DNA of 64,000 bases from Nodosilinea sp. P-1105 (GCF_012911975.1 NZ_SMDQ01000002.1:62001-126000); one strand, 5' to 3'. Shown: positions 35,696 through 45,350, counted from the first letter of the stretch. Made by a program: numbers and translations. The notes: generated from the sequence alone by a model not told the origin.

Positions 35696-35747
35696 TTAAA
35701 ATCAGCTCCTAAAACTTAGAAAGAAGACGAGAGTCTAACCCTCTGGC

Positions 35748-36248
35748 TTACCGTTGGGGGGTTTGGGATATTTGGCTAAGTCGCCCCTCTAGGGCCGCCA
35801 AAAACAGCGAGCCATTATCAATTGAGTCAATTTCAATAGCCATGATCTCGCCCGATTTAGAGAAGATGCGAATGCTATCGCCCACCATCCCATCGGTTTC
35901 GTGCTCGATGCGCTCGACCTCAGTTAAAGGAATGACGCTGGTGCCCATGGGCTGGTGATAGATCACCCGGCTATCGGTCAAAATGGCCGCTTTAGTTCCA
36001 TTCAGCTGAAACGAGGCATCGTAGTAAGCCATGATCGTTTCATGGGGGTCTAGTAATTGATGGGATTCGAGATATTCCAGGGCATAGGGTTCCATATTGC
36101 TGGTCACCCGAACCCCGCCCTCTGGGCCAGTGAGAAAGAAAATAAACAGTCCAAAAAATCCTAAAAACACAGCGCCTATTGGCAGAACAATAGCCAGAAT
36201 GATCCATTTCCAAGGCTGGTTGCTTTGCGCTTGAGGTTGAGTTTCCAT
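35748..36248 (-). CDS. Membrane protein with a PH-like domain
   Basis: This 166-residue protein has one N-terminal membrane helix (WIILAIVLPIGAVFLGFFGLFIFFL). The soluble part looks like a bacterial PH-type beta domain (HETIMAYYDASFQLNGTKAAILTDSRVIYHQ, VIPLTEVERIEHE). Function is unknown. It is 30 bases downstream of a small lipoprotein-like gene. Confidence 0.65.
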   Translation of the reverse strand: METQPQAQSNQPWKWIILAIVLPIGAVFLGFFGLFIFFLTGPEGGVRVTSNMEPYALEYLESHQLLDPHETIMAYYDASFQLNGTKAAILTDSRVIYHQPMGTSVIPLTEVERIEHETDGMVGDSIRIFSKSGEIMAIEIDSIDNGSLFLAALEGRLSQISQTPQR

Positions 36249-36278
36249 AGAGCGATCCTGTGTAAATGGTGAAAAGTC

Positions 36279-36545
36279 TTAGGGTAAAAGTCTCGTTTGC
36301 CCAGACAAGGTGCCCCCTGCACCGGCAGACATCAATGCGGATTCCCCTGGCAGATCCTGGGGGGTTTGAGTAACGCCGTGATCGGCAACGGGGTGCTGGG
36401 TGGGATATAACACTGAACTGGAGTAGTGCTGGGGTGCCGCTAATTCGTCAACCTGGGCGATGGGAGATCCTAGGGAGCAACTTTGAAGCAGTACCAGAGA
36501 CAGGGTGGTAAAGGCCGCTGAGGCCAGAGTATTGAGATCAGACAT
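36279..36545 (-). CDS. Small lipoprotein-like hypothetical protein
   Basis: This 88-residue protein has a hydrophobic start and a near-lipobox (FTTLSLVLLQSCSLGS, Cys at about residue 23), so it may be a lipoprotein. The mature part is short and without recognisable features. AAGGAG lies 6 bases before the ATG. It is first in a three-gene minus-strand cluster. Confidence 0.55.
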   Translation of the reverse strand: MSDLNTLASAAFTTLSLVLLQSCSLGSPIAQVDELAAPQHYSSSVLYPTQHPVADHGVTQTPQDLPGESALMSAGAGGTLSGQTRLLP

Positions 36546-36610
36546 GGGGGGCTCCTTTGCCGAAGGGCCGAGTGGTATTGAGGGATAGGGGGCCTTGGCC
36601 CTCTCCCCAA

Positions 36611-36636
36611 CCCCTCTCCCAACCTTGGGAGAGGGG
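36611..36636. repeat. CCCCTCTCCC palindromic repeat
   Basis: A 12-bp perfect inverted repeat (CCCCTCTCCCAA / TTGGGAGAGGGG) with a 2-base loop. It is a relative of the hairpin inside the MITE-like element at 10.9 kb. It may end transcription of the cupin gene. Confidence 0.6.
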
Positions 36637-36679
36637 CTTTAGAGGCCGACATGTGGGTGACTTCTTGGAAGCCTTGAGA

Positions 36680-37150
36680 TTAGGCTGCTGCTGCTGGAAT
36701 TAAACGCACGTTGTGCTTGGCACAAACGGCTTCGAAGGTGTCTGGATCGGGGGGGAGAGTGGTGATTTTTTCCCCGACTTCGCGGTAAAAGGCATCGGAC
36801 CAGCCCGGTAAAATCACCAGCAGCCGAGCCGTAGGAGAAACGATTCTAAAGCTGTGGGCCATGTTTTCTGGGAAGTAGATGGAGGTTCCGGGCTGGGCTA
36901 GTACGGTGCGATTGCCCAGGCGCACCTCTACCTCGCCATCGAGGATGTAGAAGGTTTCTTCCCAGGGGTGGGTGTGTAGGGGGGCACCATTGTCGGCGGT
37001 GTCCGTGGCTTCGTACATCACCCACTGTCCCCGAGTATCGCTGTTGGACACTTTGAGGATCATGGTATGGCTGAGCATTTGGAAGCGATCGCCTTCGCCA
37101 GCGGCTAACACTTTGGGGGTTTTGTTGCTGGTTTTAATTAGAGTTGTCAT
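36680..37150 (-). CDS. Cupin-domain protein
   Basis: This 156-residue small beta-barrel protein shows the two cupin motifs: GAPLHTHPWEETFYILDGEVEV (metal-binding His/His/Glu) and GTSIYFPENMAHSFRIVS (second His). It could be a dioxygenase, isomerase or binding protein. The next gene upstream encodes a glyoxalase-like protein, but no pathway can be named. Confidence 0.8.
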   Translation of the reverse strand: MTTLIKTSNKTPKVLAAGEGDRFQMLSHTMILKVSNSDTRGQWVMYEATDTADNGAPLHTHPWEETFYILDGEVEVRLGNRTVLAQPGTSIYFPENMAHSFRIVSPTARLLVILPGWSDAFYREVGEKITTLPPDPDTFEAVCAKHNVRLIPAAAA

Positions 37151-37256
37151 GGTAAGAATTCCTCAGAATTGAAGGGATAAAATTGAAGTAACGAGTGGTC
37201 GGACCGTTGAGATATACACTCGTCGAGTAGACACCGCCCTCCGGGCCAAAGCATCC

Positions 37257-37742
37257 TTATCCGCGGACTGGTACAGTGGCCATCTGCGCTAGGAGGTGGT
37301 CTAAACTGGCAGGAGTCATGGCCTGTAAGTACCCCTCAGCCATCGTGGGAGGAAGCAGTTCTAGCATCAGGTGGTTTTCCACCCAAAACTCGATCAGGTT
37401 AAATAGACCATCGCGGTTGCAGACCAGGACGCGCCACCCCTCCCGCTGGGCGATCGCCTCAATCTCGGCCTGGCTCAGGGGTACTGAAATGGCTGCATGG
37501 ACTGCCGAGAATCGATAGGGGTGAGCATTGCGACAAAAGCTCGCTTCGTCAGTGCCGCGACCGGGCATCAGTTCGCTACCCATGGGGTAGACCTCGATCA
37601 AGGTGCCATAGTCATCTTTGGTCAGGACGACATAGGCCCCCTCCAGGGGCGGAAACGGCATGATCGTGCCCTGGAATAATTCAGCTAACACCGAAGCGAC
37701 ATGGTGGGGATTTTGTGCCGGAATGGATATGTGGTGAATCAT
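37257..37742 (-). CDS. Glyoxalase/VOC-like protein
   Basis: This 161-residue protein begins MIHHISIPAQNPHHVASVLAELF, a VOC-type first strand with His, and has a second half with FWVENHLMLELLP. The fold suggests a metal-dependent enzyme of the vicinal-oxygen-chelate superfamily. The substrate is unknown. ATG 37742 with GAAGAGG upstream is preferred over the 37790 start. Confidence 0.65.
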   Translation of the reverse strand: MIHHISIPAQNPHHVASVLAELFQGTIMPFPPLEGAYVVLTKDDYGTLIEVYPMGSELMPGRGTDEASFCRNAHPYRFSAVHAAISVPLSQAEIEAIAQREGWRVLVCNRDGLFNLIEFWVENHLMLELLPPTMAEGYLQAMTPASLDHLLAQMATVPVRG

Positions 37743-37879
37743 GGAAACCTCTTCAGAAGCGCCGTGGGAAGCGCTGTGTGGTTGATGCATCCACTATCGC
37801 TCTGCCCCCTCTGGGATTCCAGGGAAGATAGGGTAAGTTAAGCGGGAAGTTAGTAGGAGCCTAAGTTGGCTGATCTCAA

Positions 37880-38146
37880 ATGGATGATGGGGAATTCCCA
37901 TACGATCTCAGCGACCATGCACAACGCAGACTGGCTGGACGCCAGATCGATTTGCAATGGGTAGCCTTTACTCTAAATGAGCCTGCTTTGGTTGAGCCGC
38001 ATCCCGAGGATGCTACCTGCCGATGTGCCTATCGGGCTATCCCTGATGCTGAGGGGCGAGTCTTAAAAGTTGTCTATAATGCAACGACAGAGCCTTGGCG
38101 AATCGTGACAGTTCATTTCGATAGGCGAATGCGAGGCCGGTTATGA
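37880..38146 (+). CDS. DUF4258 protein (putative toxin of a TA-like pair)
   Basis: This 88-residue protein (LSDHAQRRLAGRQIDLQWVAFTLNEP, then GRVLKVVYNATTEPWRIVTVHFDRRM) matches DUF4258, a RelE/BrnT-like small fold common in toxin-antitoxin contexts. Its stop overlaps the start of a DUF2283 gene (ATGA), so the two are coupled. Toxicity is inferred from the family and pairing. Confidence 0.8.
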   Translation: MDDGEFPYDLSDHAQRRLAGRQIDLQWVAFTLNEPALVEPHPEDATCRCAYRAIPDAEGRVLKVVYNATTEPWRIVTVHFDRRMRGRL

Positions 38147-38460
38147 AAATTCAGTTTGATCCAGCGGCTGATGCCCTCTATCTTCAGTTAGCTCCAGATC
38201 AGGTCGTAGATTCTGAAACGATAGAGCCCGATTTGGTATATGACTATGATGCCGAGAACCAGGTGATCGGTGTTGAAGTGTTGCGGGTCAGCGTTAACCT
38301 GGCTGACTTAGCTGTTAAGCCGCTACCCTTTAGCTCTCTTGAACAGCAGGTTGAGTTTATTAATTTTTTAGAAAGCCTGGCAGACCAAGATTTACAAGCA
38401 AAGCTAGCCTTTGCTAAACAGATTTTGCAAAACCAGCGGGCATTGTTGCAGAAAGCTTAA
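38143..38460 (+). CDS. DUF2283 protein (putative antitoxin partner)
   Basis: This 105-residue protein has an N-terminal DUF2283 domain (IQFDPAADALYLQLAPDQV, VYDYDAENQVIGVEVLR) and a helical tail (VEFINFLESLADQDLQAKLAFAKQIL). It overlaps the DUF4258 gene by 4 bases. Pairs like this are widespread and resemble TA modules. Confidence 0.8.
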   Translation: MKIQFDPAADALYLQLAPDQVVDSETIEPDLVYDYDAENQVIGVEVLRVSVNLADLAVKPLPFSSLEQQVEFINFLESLADQDLQAKLAFAKQILQNQRALLQKA

Positions 38461-38898
38461 TTTGGTCTGGCAGTCCGCCAGACCATCAGTTCGATGCCCA
38501 GCGATTGACAACCACATGGCCGATTGATAGAGCTGGAAGAAACGGGTGGTTTCTCACAGGATTCTGGCCGGGGATACCCCGAAATTCGTAGCCAACGGGC
38601 CACAGAACTTTGGAGGCTTGGTATGCTTTACCAATCTTCTAGCCGATCACTACAGTTTCGTAATTTTACTTAGGGAACTTAAGTTCCATGGCATAATCCT
38701 GACTTAGGCTGCGACTGGTGCCCTAAGGGGACAGCCTGGAGGAAGGCAGAAGGCAGAAGGCAGAAGGCAGAAGGCAGAAAGCAGAAAGCAGAAAGGCTTG
38801 TGTTTCCAGGCCATGGTCCAGCAGTTCTTTCCTTAGGTCTGTACTAGAGTGCCGCCCATTCCCCTCAACCTCATTTCAGGGCAAGGAAGTTGTAGTTA
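38461..38898. repeat. Intergenic region with a GGCAGAA tandem array and a 14-bp palindrome
   Basis: A perfect palindrome GGAACTTAAGTTCC lies at 38674-38687. A tandem array of about eight GGCAGAA/AGCAGAA heptamers spans roughly 38742-38796. No gene is visible. Confidence 0.75.
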
Positions 38899-41800
38899 GT
38901 GGTGGAAAAGCGAATTTTGCGACGCCGTGGGGTAGTGTTGACGCCCCAGGGGCAGGAAAAGTTGAATGCGGCTCGGCGACAGATGGAGCTGCAAGACAAT
39001 GAAGGGCAGCGGTTTACCCTGGAAGAATTGTGCGATCGCACCCAGCTTTCCCTCAAAACCATCACCAAAGTTCTTGATGCCAAGACCACCGTTGATCGCC
39101 AAACCCTAGAAGCGTTCTTCTGCGCCTTTGGCCTCACCCTCGATCGCCGCGATTACCAATTTCCAGAGGTTGGGCAGACACCTGGGTCTGCCCCTACGGA
39201 ATCCGATTATTCCTCGGTTGGGCAGACACTTGGGTCTGCCCCTACATCTCCCCCTTCGACTCCGCTCAGGGCAGGCCATCTCCCCATCTCCCCATCTCCC
39301 CATCTCCCCATCCCCACCACCTCCTGGGGCGAAGCCATCGATGTCTCCCACTTCTATGGCCGCCAGCAGGAACTTGAGGCCCTAGAGCAGTGGATTGTGC
39401 TCGATCGCTGTCGGTTAATTGCCCTGCTGGGCATGGGGGGCATGGGGAAGACGGCTCTGTCGATCAAGCTGGCCCAGACGGTGCAGTCTCACTTTGAGGT
39501 AGTGATGTGGCGTAGTTTGCGGGATGCGCCGCAGCTGAGTGATGTGCTGGCGGATATTTTGCCGATTCTGTCCCAGCAGCAGGAGGTAAAGTTACCCCCG
39601 GGGCAGACGGCCCAAATTGCCCGTTTGATGGATCACTTACGGCAGCGCCGTTGTTTGCTGGTGCTGGATAATGCTGAAACCATTCTGCAAACTGGCCAGG
39701 CGGTGGGCCGTTATCTGCCGGGCTATGAAGCCTATGGTGACCTGCTGCAACAGGTGGGGGCAGGCAGCCACCAAAGCTGTTTGCTGATCACCAGTCGAGA
39801 AAAGCCGGGGGAAATTGCCGCCCTAGAGGGGGATCATTTGCCGGTGCGCTCCCATGCCCTACCGGGTCTGAAAGCCCTGGATAGTCAGGCGCTGTTTCAG
39901 GCCAAGGGGCTGGCGGGGTCCACCACCGACCACCAGCGGTTGATCGATCGCTATCGGGGCAATCCCCTGGCGCTGCAAATTGTGGCTACCTCCATCCGTG
40001 ATCTGTTTGGGGGCAGCATTGCCGAGTTCTTGCAGGATGAGGCGGTGGTGTTCAGCGATATGCGACGGCTGTTGCAGCAACAATGCGATCGCATTTCCGA
40101 GCTTGAACACCAGGTGATGACCTGGCTGGCCATCCACCGCGAATGGGTAACCCTGGCCCAACTTCAAGCCGATGTGGGCCAGGCCGTGTCGCGGCGACAG
40201 TTAATTGAAGCCCTAGAAGCCCTCAATCGCCGCTCCCTGATTGAACGGGGTGACCTGGGCTTTACCCAGCAGCCGGTGGTGATGGAATACTGGGTAGAGT
40301 GCCTCCTGGAGCAAGTCTTTGCAGATTTAACCGCCATAGATGCCCCGAGTGCCAATTTCCTACCTCCCCACCTCCCCACCTCCCCATCCCCCCACTCTCC
40401 TTGGTTCCACCACTACCCCCTGATCCAGGCCACCGCCAAGGAGTACATTCGCCAGAGCCAACGGCGGGTCATGCTTACCCCCCTGGCGGAGCGACTAAAA
40501 ACCCATCTCTGCCCCAAAGAACGGCTGGCCACCCACTTGCAGCAGGTCTTGGCCCAGGTTAGGCGTCACTTTGCCCATACCCCCAGCTACAGTGCTGGCA
40601 ACCTACTTAACCTGATGTACCACCTGGGCCTGGATTTGACGGGCACTGATGTTTCAGGCCTATGGATTCGTCAGGCCTATCTGGTGAATACCCCCCTGCA
40701 CCAGTGCAACTTTACCCATGCCACCTTCGAGCAGACCGTGTTTGCCGAACCCAGCACCTACAGTCGAGCGGTGGCCTTTAGTCCGGACGGCACCATACTG
40801 GCCTCAGCCGACTTCAACCACCTGCGGCTGTGGGCGATGCCCAGTGGTCGTCTGATTCGCTCGATGCCCCACAACACCTGGACCTGGCGGCTCGCCTTTA
40901 GTCCAGATGGCACCCGTCTGGCCAGCGGCACCACCGATAATGTGGTCAAAATCTGGGATGTAGCCACCGGGCAGTGCCTCAAAGTCCTAGAAGGGGAGGA
41001 CGAGGGGTGTTCTTCGATTGCCTGGAGCCCCGATGGTCGCCAACTGGTCGGCAGCTACCACAACCACATTCGCCTCTGGGATGCCGTCACCTGGACACTC
41101 CTCGGCACCCTGAGCGACCATACCCACCGGGTAGCTTTTGTGGCCATTGCCCCCGTCGCTGATGCCCAAGGGCGGGTGATTCTCGCCAGCGGCAGCCATG
41201 ATCAAACGGTGCGCCTTTGGGATCTCCAAACCCAGCAATGTCTGCATGTGCTGCGGGAACATGCCAACTTGGTCTGGAACCTTGCCTTTAGTGCGGACGG
41301 CAAAATCCTGGCCACCAGCAGCATGGATGGCACTATCCGCCTCTGGAACGTGGCCACAGGGGACCTAAAAACCACTCTCACTGGCCATCGCCATATTGTT
41401 AGTGCAGCCACGTTTATCCCCAATACCAACATCTTGGTCAGCAGCAGCTTTGATCAAACCCTGAAATACTGGGATATTCACCAGGGCACGTGTCTCCATA
41501 CCACCGTGGCCCATCGTGGCGAAGTGTGGGGCGTTGCCAGTACCCCAGATGGTCGCCTCATCGCCAGCGTCGGCAATGATAAAGCAGTCAAACTGTGGGA
41601 TGGTCTGACTAAACAATGCGTGAAAACGATTCGGGGATCCTCCAGCCAGGTCTATGGGGTTACGGGGGCCAGTCCTGGCTTTTTAGTGAGTGGTGGCGAT
41701 GACGAACTAGCCCGAATTTGGGATTTAAGGACTGGCCAGTGCTGCCAAACCCTGGTAGGCCATGACAGCTGGGTCTGGGCGGTGGTGGTTGATGTGGCCC

Positions 41801-42636
41801 GGCAACGGTTAGCTACAGCCGGGGGCGATGGCAAAATTCGGATTTGGGATCTAACGACTCACCACTGTCTGACCGTGCTGCCCGGTCACACCGCCCCGAT
41901 CTATGGTCTGGCCTTTAGTGCCGATGGCCAAACCCTGGCTAGTTGTGGGGCCGATGCTGGCACTAAACTGTGGGACATGCAGACCGGCGACTGCCTCCGT
42001 ACCTTGGAGGGACACCGCAGTTGGGTGTGGGATTGTGCCTTGGCCACCCACTCCCCCTGGTTGTCGACGGCCAGTAATGACGAAACCGTCAAGCAATGGG
42101 ACATTCAAACCGGTGACTGTTTACGCACCCTAGCTGGCCATAGGGAACGAGTTTGGGCCGTGGCCATTGCCCCCGAAGATGACCTGATTGTCTCCGGCAG
42201 TGAGGACTATACGGCCAAGGTTTGGGACGCCACCACCGGCGAGTGCCTGAGCACTCTCAAGGGTCACACCAGCCAGGTTAAAACCGTGGCCTTTGACCCG
42301 TCGGGACAATGGTTGGCCACCGGCAGCCAAGACTGCACTCTCAAACTCTGGAACCGCCGGGGGGAGTGTCTGAAAACCTTCGAGGGCCACACGAGCGCTG
42401 TTTCTTCTCTGACCTTTCTGGCCTCGATGCCGATGGACAAATCCGCTTCTCCCCTCCCCTGTCTGGTTAGCGGAAGCCACGACGAAACCATTCGACTGTG
42501 GAATATTACCTCTGGGGAATGTCTACAAGTGCTTCGGAGTCCCCGCCTCTATGAAGGGATGACCTTGGCCCAGGTGCAAGGGTTGAGTGCCGCTGCGATC
42601 GCATCCTTGCAAGAACTCGGGGCCCAGCCCTCTTGA
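38899..42636 (+). CDS. STAND-type NTPase with C-terminal WD40 repeats
   Basis: This 1245-residue protein has a helical N-terminal domain with HTH-like pattern (about residues 1-90, RFTLEELCDRTQLSLKTITKVL). A linker made of translated intergenic repeats follows (about 91-140). The NB-ARC-type ATPase has Walker A LLGMGGMGKTALS, Walker B RCLLVLDNAE and the GNPLAL motif. A helical region comes next, then 14 WD40 repeats (each ending in LWD/IWD-type tripeptides), enough for two seven-bladed propellers. Proteins of this design sense ligands by the WD40 part and oligomerise on ATP binding. Roles range from signalling to phage defence. The start is GTG 38899 or 38902. Confidence 0.88.
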   Translation: MVEKRILRRRGVVLTPQGQEKLNAARRQMELQDNEGQRFTLEELCDRTQLSLKTITKVLDAKTTVDRQTLEAFFCAFGLTLDRRDYQFPEVGQTPGSAPTESDYSSVGQTLGSAPTSPPSTPLRAGHLPISPSPHLPIPTTSWGEAIDVSHFYGRQQELEALEQWIVLDRCRLIALLGMGGMGKTALSIKLAQTVQSHFEVVMWRSLRDAPQLSDVLADILPILSQQQEVKLPPGQTAQIARLMDHLRQRRCLLVLDNAETILQTGQAVGRYLPGYEAYGDLLQQVGAGSHQSCLLITSREKPGEIAALEGDHLPVRSHALPGLKALDSQALFQAKGLAGSTTDHQRLIDRYRGNPLALQIVATSIRDLFGGSIAEFLQDEAVVFSDMRRLLQQQCDRISELEHQVMTWLAIHREWVTLAQLQADVGQAVSRRQLIEALEALNRRSLIERGDLGFTQQPVVMEYWVECLLEQVFADLTAIDAPSANFLPPHLPTSPSPHSPWFHHYPLIQATAKEYIRQSQRRVMLTPLAERLKTHLCPKERLATHLQQVLAQVRRHFAHTPSYSAGNLLNLMYHLGLDLTGTDVSGLWIRQAYLVNTPLHQCNFTHATFEQTVFAEPSTYSRAVAFSPDGTILASADFNHLRLWAMPSGRLIRSMPHNTWTWRLAFSPDGTRLASGTTDNVVKIWDVATGQCLKVLEGEDEGCSSIAWSPDGRQLVGSYHNHIRLWDAVTWTLLGTLSDHTHRVAFVAIAPVADAQGRVILASGSHDQTVRLWDLQTQQCLHVLREHANLVWNLAFSADGKILATSSMDGTIRLWNVATGDLKTTLTGHRHIVSAATFIPNTNILVSSSFDQTLKYWDIHQGTCLHTTVAHRGEVWGVASTPDGRLIASVGNDKAVKLWDGLTKQCVKTIRGSSSQVYGVTGASPGFLVSGGDDELARIWDLRTGQCCQTLVGHDSWVWAVVVDVARQRLATAGGDGKIRIWDLTTHHCLTVLPGHTAPIYGLAFSADGQTLASCGADAGTKLWDMQTGDCLRTLEGHRSWVWDCALATHSPWLSTASNDETVKQWDIQTGDCLRTLAGHRERVWAVAIAPEDDLIVSGSEDYTAKVWDATTGECLSTLKGHTSQVKTVAFDPSGQWLATGSQDCTLKLWNRRGECLKTFEGHTSAVSSLTFLASMPMDKSASPLPCLVSGSHDETIRLWNITSGECLQVLRSPRLYEGMTLAQVQGLSAAAIASLQELGAQPS
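39169..39320. repeat. Interspersed repeats inside the STAND/WD40 coding sequence
   Basis: Two GGTTGGGCAGACAC[C/T]TGGG units 48 bases apart (39169 and 39217), a CCCTTCGACTCCGCTCAGGG piece (39251-39270) and CATCTCCC octamers (39278-39312) lie in frame between the HTH-like and ATPase domains. All are families found between genes elsewhere in the window. A second CTCCCCAC run occurs at about 40365-40395. Confidence 0.85.
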
Positions 42637-42742
42637 TCCATGGCCCCTAACCCAGGGTAAGCCGTCCAAGGACTGGCCTGACATCAGAGATGATTGGGCT
42701 TAACCCATTGGACCGACACCCATAGACCTAACCCAAAAGATA

Positions 42743-42769
42743 CCCCCAGCGGTCGTAACCAACTGGGGG
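42743..42769 (-). terminator. Probable terminator of glgP
   Basis: On the minus strand CCCCCAG ... CTGGGGG forms a 7-bp stem followed by TATCTTTT, starting about 38 bases after the glgP stop. Confidence 0.55.
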
Positions 42770-42806
42770 CATCCATTGCATCAGGCAAAACTCAAAGCGA
42801 CAGCAC

Positions 42807-45350
42807 CTATTCCTCAGGTGCAACCGGCACCGGCTTCACATGCCAGATATCCCGAGCATAGTCGGCAATGGTGCGATCGGCAGAGAACTTACCCGACCGG
42901 GCCGCATTTAGGATGGACATGCGGGTCCAGCGATCCTGGTCTTCATAGCAGCGACTGACATGCTCTTGACATTGAATGTAGGCGGCATAGTCGGCCATCA
43001 CCATGTAGGGATCGTCCACCAACAGCGAATCCAGCAGGGGTAAGAACAGATTGGGATCCTCAGGACTAAACAGCCCAGAGGCAATCACATCCACCACTCG
43101 CTTCAGCTCGGGGTTGGTGTCGTAGTAGTGCCAGGGGTTGTGACCCACCGCTTTGCATGCGCCCACCTGCTCAGTGGTCAAGCCAAACAGGAAGAAGTTG
43201 TCAGCCCCGACCTCTTCGCGAATTTCCACATTAGCCCCATCTAAGGTGCCAATGGTCAAGGCCCCGTTGAGGGCAAACTTCATGTTGCCGGTGCCCGAGG
43301 CTTCTTTACCAGCGGTGGAAATTTGCTCGGACAGGTCAGAAGCCGGAAAGATGCGCTGGGCGGCCGACACGTTGTAGTTAGGCAAAAACACCACTTTCAG
43401 CCGTCCAGCCACAATTGGGTCGTTATTCACCACATCGGCTACGGCGGTAGTGAGCTTGATGATCAGCTTAGCCATGGCATAGCCAGGGGCGGCCTTGCCA
43501 CCAAAGATCACGGTACGGGGCACCACATGATCCCCGGGGTTTTGCACCATGCGGTTGTACAGGGTGATCACATGCAGCACGTTTAGCAGCTGGCGCTTGT
43601 ACTCATGGATACGCTTAATTTGCACATCAAACATGGAGTCGGGACGCACCTCAATGCCCATGGTGCTTTGAATATGGTGGCTGAGATCCCACTTGTTAGC
43701 CTGCTTGATCGACTGCCAAGCCCGGCGAAACTCGTCGTTATCAATATGAGCTTCTAGCTGCCTGAGGTCGTCTAGGTGGGTAATCCAGCGATCGCCGATG
43801 GTCTCAGAAATGAGCTGGGCCAGGCGAGGATTACACTGCAACAACCAGCGACGGGGGGTAATGCCGTTGGTTTTGTTGGTGAACTTTTCAGGCCACAGGT
43901 CATAAAAGTCGTGGAGCACGTCTTGCTTTAATAACTCGGTGTGCAGCGCTGCGACGCCATTAACAGCGTGACTACCCACACAGGCCAGGTTAGCCATGCG
44001 CACCCGCCGCTCAGGACCTTCTTGAATCAGCGATAACCGGGCCAGTCTCTCTGGATCTTGGGGATAGCGCAGCTTCACCTGATCTAGAAAGCGGTGGTTA
44101 ATTTCGTAAATTAGCTCTAGGTGACGGGGCAGCAGCCTGCCAAACAGGTCCACCGACCAGCATTCCAGAGCTTCGGGCAACAAGGTGTGGTTGGTATAGC
44201 CAAAGGCCTTCTGGACAATGGGCCAGGCGGCGCCCCAGGTGAAGTGGTACTCGTCAATCAGCAGGCGCATCAGTTCGGCAACACCAATGGCTGGGTGGGT
44301 ATCATTCAGCTGAATTGCTGCGAAGTCTGCCAAGTCGTCTAGGCTAGGGTGATCCCGCAGGTGTAGACGAATAATGTCTTGCAGAGCACAGGTTACAAAG
44401 AAGTACTGCTGCTGTAGCCGCAGTTCCTTGCCCTGAGCGGTTTCATCATTGGGATATAGCACCTTGGTGATATTTTCAGAGATCATTTTATCGGCCACGG
44501 CCCCAAAGTAATCTCCAGCATTGAAGGCATTCAGGTCAAAGGCCGTACCGGCCTCGGCCTTCCACAGCCGCAGAATATTGACGTTTTCAGTGCCGTAACC
44601 CGGAACGGGCACATCGTGGGGAATGCCAATTACAGTTTGGCTGGGCACCCATTGCACCCGATAATTACCGTCACTATCTTTATGGACCTGGGTGTAACCA
44701 CCAAACTTGACCTCAACCTGGTAGTCGGGCCGGGCAATTTCCCAGGGGTTACCAAACGTCAGCCAGCGATCGGGTGCTTCCACCTGGTGACCGTTGTGAA
44801 TGGCCTGGGTAAAAATGCCAAACTCGTAGCGAATACCATAGCCCACAGCGGGTAGATTGAGGGTGGTGAGGGAATCCATGAAACAGGCGGCCAAGCGACC
44901 CAGACCGCCATTACCTAGCCCTGGTTCAGCTTCACGCTCAAGCAGCTCATCCAAGTCCAGGCCGCAGTCCGCCAAGGCGCGACGCATGGGTTCGTGTAAC
45001 CCTAAATTGATCAGGCCATTCCCCAGGTGACGCCCCATCAAAAACTCTGCCGACAGGTAGTACACCACCTTGGCTTGGGCCTGGGCATAGGTCTTGGCCG
45101 TGCGGATGCGCTTCTTCAGCAGCTCATTGCGTACGCTATGGGCCAAGGCCATGTAATAGTCGTGGGCATTGGCAAATTGTTCGTCCTTACCCTGGACCCA
45201 CTGCAAGTTGTTAAACAAGGCTTGCTGGAGTTGTTGGGATGGCTCTCCTAGGTCGGTCAAGACGCTAGCTGTAGGGCTGACCTCTGGACTAAGCCCAGGG
45301 GTAGCGGTCACCACCTCAGGTGAAGATAGGTGAGCTGGTTGTCTAATCAT
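42807..45350 (-). CDS. glgP: Glycogen phosphorylase
   Basis: This 847-residue enzyme releases glucose-1-phosphate from glycogen. The pyridoxal-phosphate site is KEASGTGNMKFALNGALTIGTLDGANVEI. Other family motifs are AEFLMGRHLGNGLINLG, EAEPGLGNGGLGRLAACFMDSL and FTNKTNGITPRRWL. Length is normal for the family. It is transcribed divergently from adhE across a 1.1-kb gap, which fits dark glycogen breakdown feeding fermentation. Confidence 0.95.
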   Translation of the reverse strand: MIRQPAHLSSPEVVTATPGLSPEVSPTASVLTDLGEPSQQLQQALFNNLQWVQGKDEQFANAHDYYMALAHSVRNELLKKRIRTAKTYAQAQAKVVYYLSAEFLMGRHLGNGLINLGLHEPMRRALADCGLDLDELLEREAEPGLGNGGLGRLAACFMDSLTTLNLPAVGYGIRYEFGIFTQAIHNGHQVEAPDRWLTFGNPWEIARPDYQVEVKFGGYTQVHKDSDGNYRVQWVPSQTVIGIPHDVPVPGYGTENVNILRLWKAEAGTAFDLNAFNAGDYFGAVADKMISENITKVLYPNDETAQGKELRLQQQYFFVTCALQDIIRLHLRDHPSLDDLADFAAIQLNDTHPAIGVAELMRLLIDEYHFTWGAAWPIVQKAFGYTNHTLLPEALECWSVDLFGRLLPRHLELIYEINHRFLDQVKLRYPQDPERLARLSLIQEGPERRVRMANLACVGSHAVNGVAALHTELLKQDVLHDFYDLWPEKFTNKTNGITPRRWLLQCNPRLAQLISETIGDRWITHLDDLRQLEAHIDNDEFRRAWQSIKQANKWDLSHHIQSTMGIEVRPDSMFDVQIKRIHEYKRQLLNVLHVITLYNRMVQNPGDHVVPRTVIFGGKAAPGYAMAKLIIKLTTAVADVVNNDPIVAGRLKVVFLPNYNVSAAQRIFPASDLSEQISTAGKEASGTGNMKFALNGALTIGTLDGANVEIREEVGADNFFLFGLTTEQVGACKAVGHNPWHYYDTNPELKRVVDVIASGLFSPEDPNLFLPLLDSLLVDDPYMVMADYAAYIQCQEHVSRCYEDQDRWTRMSILNAARSGKFSADRTIADYARDIWHVKPVPVAPEE

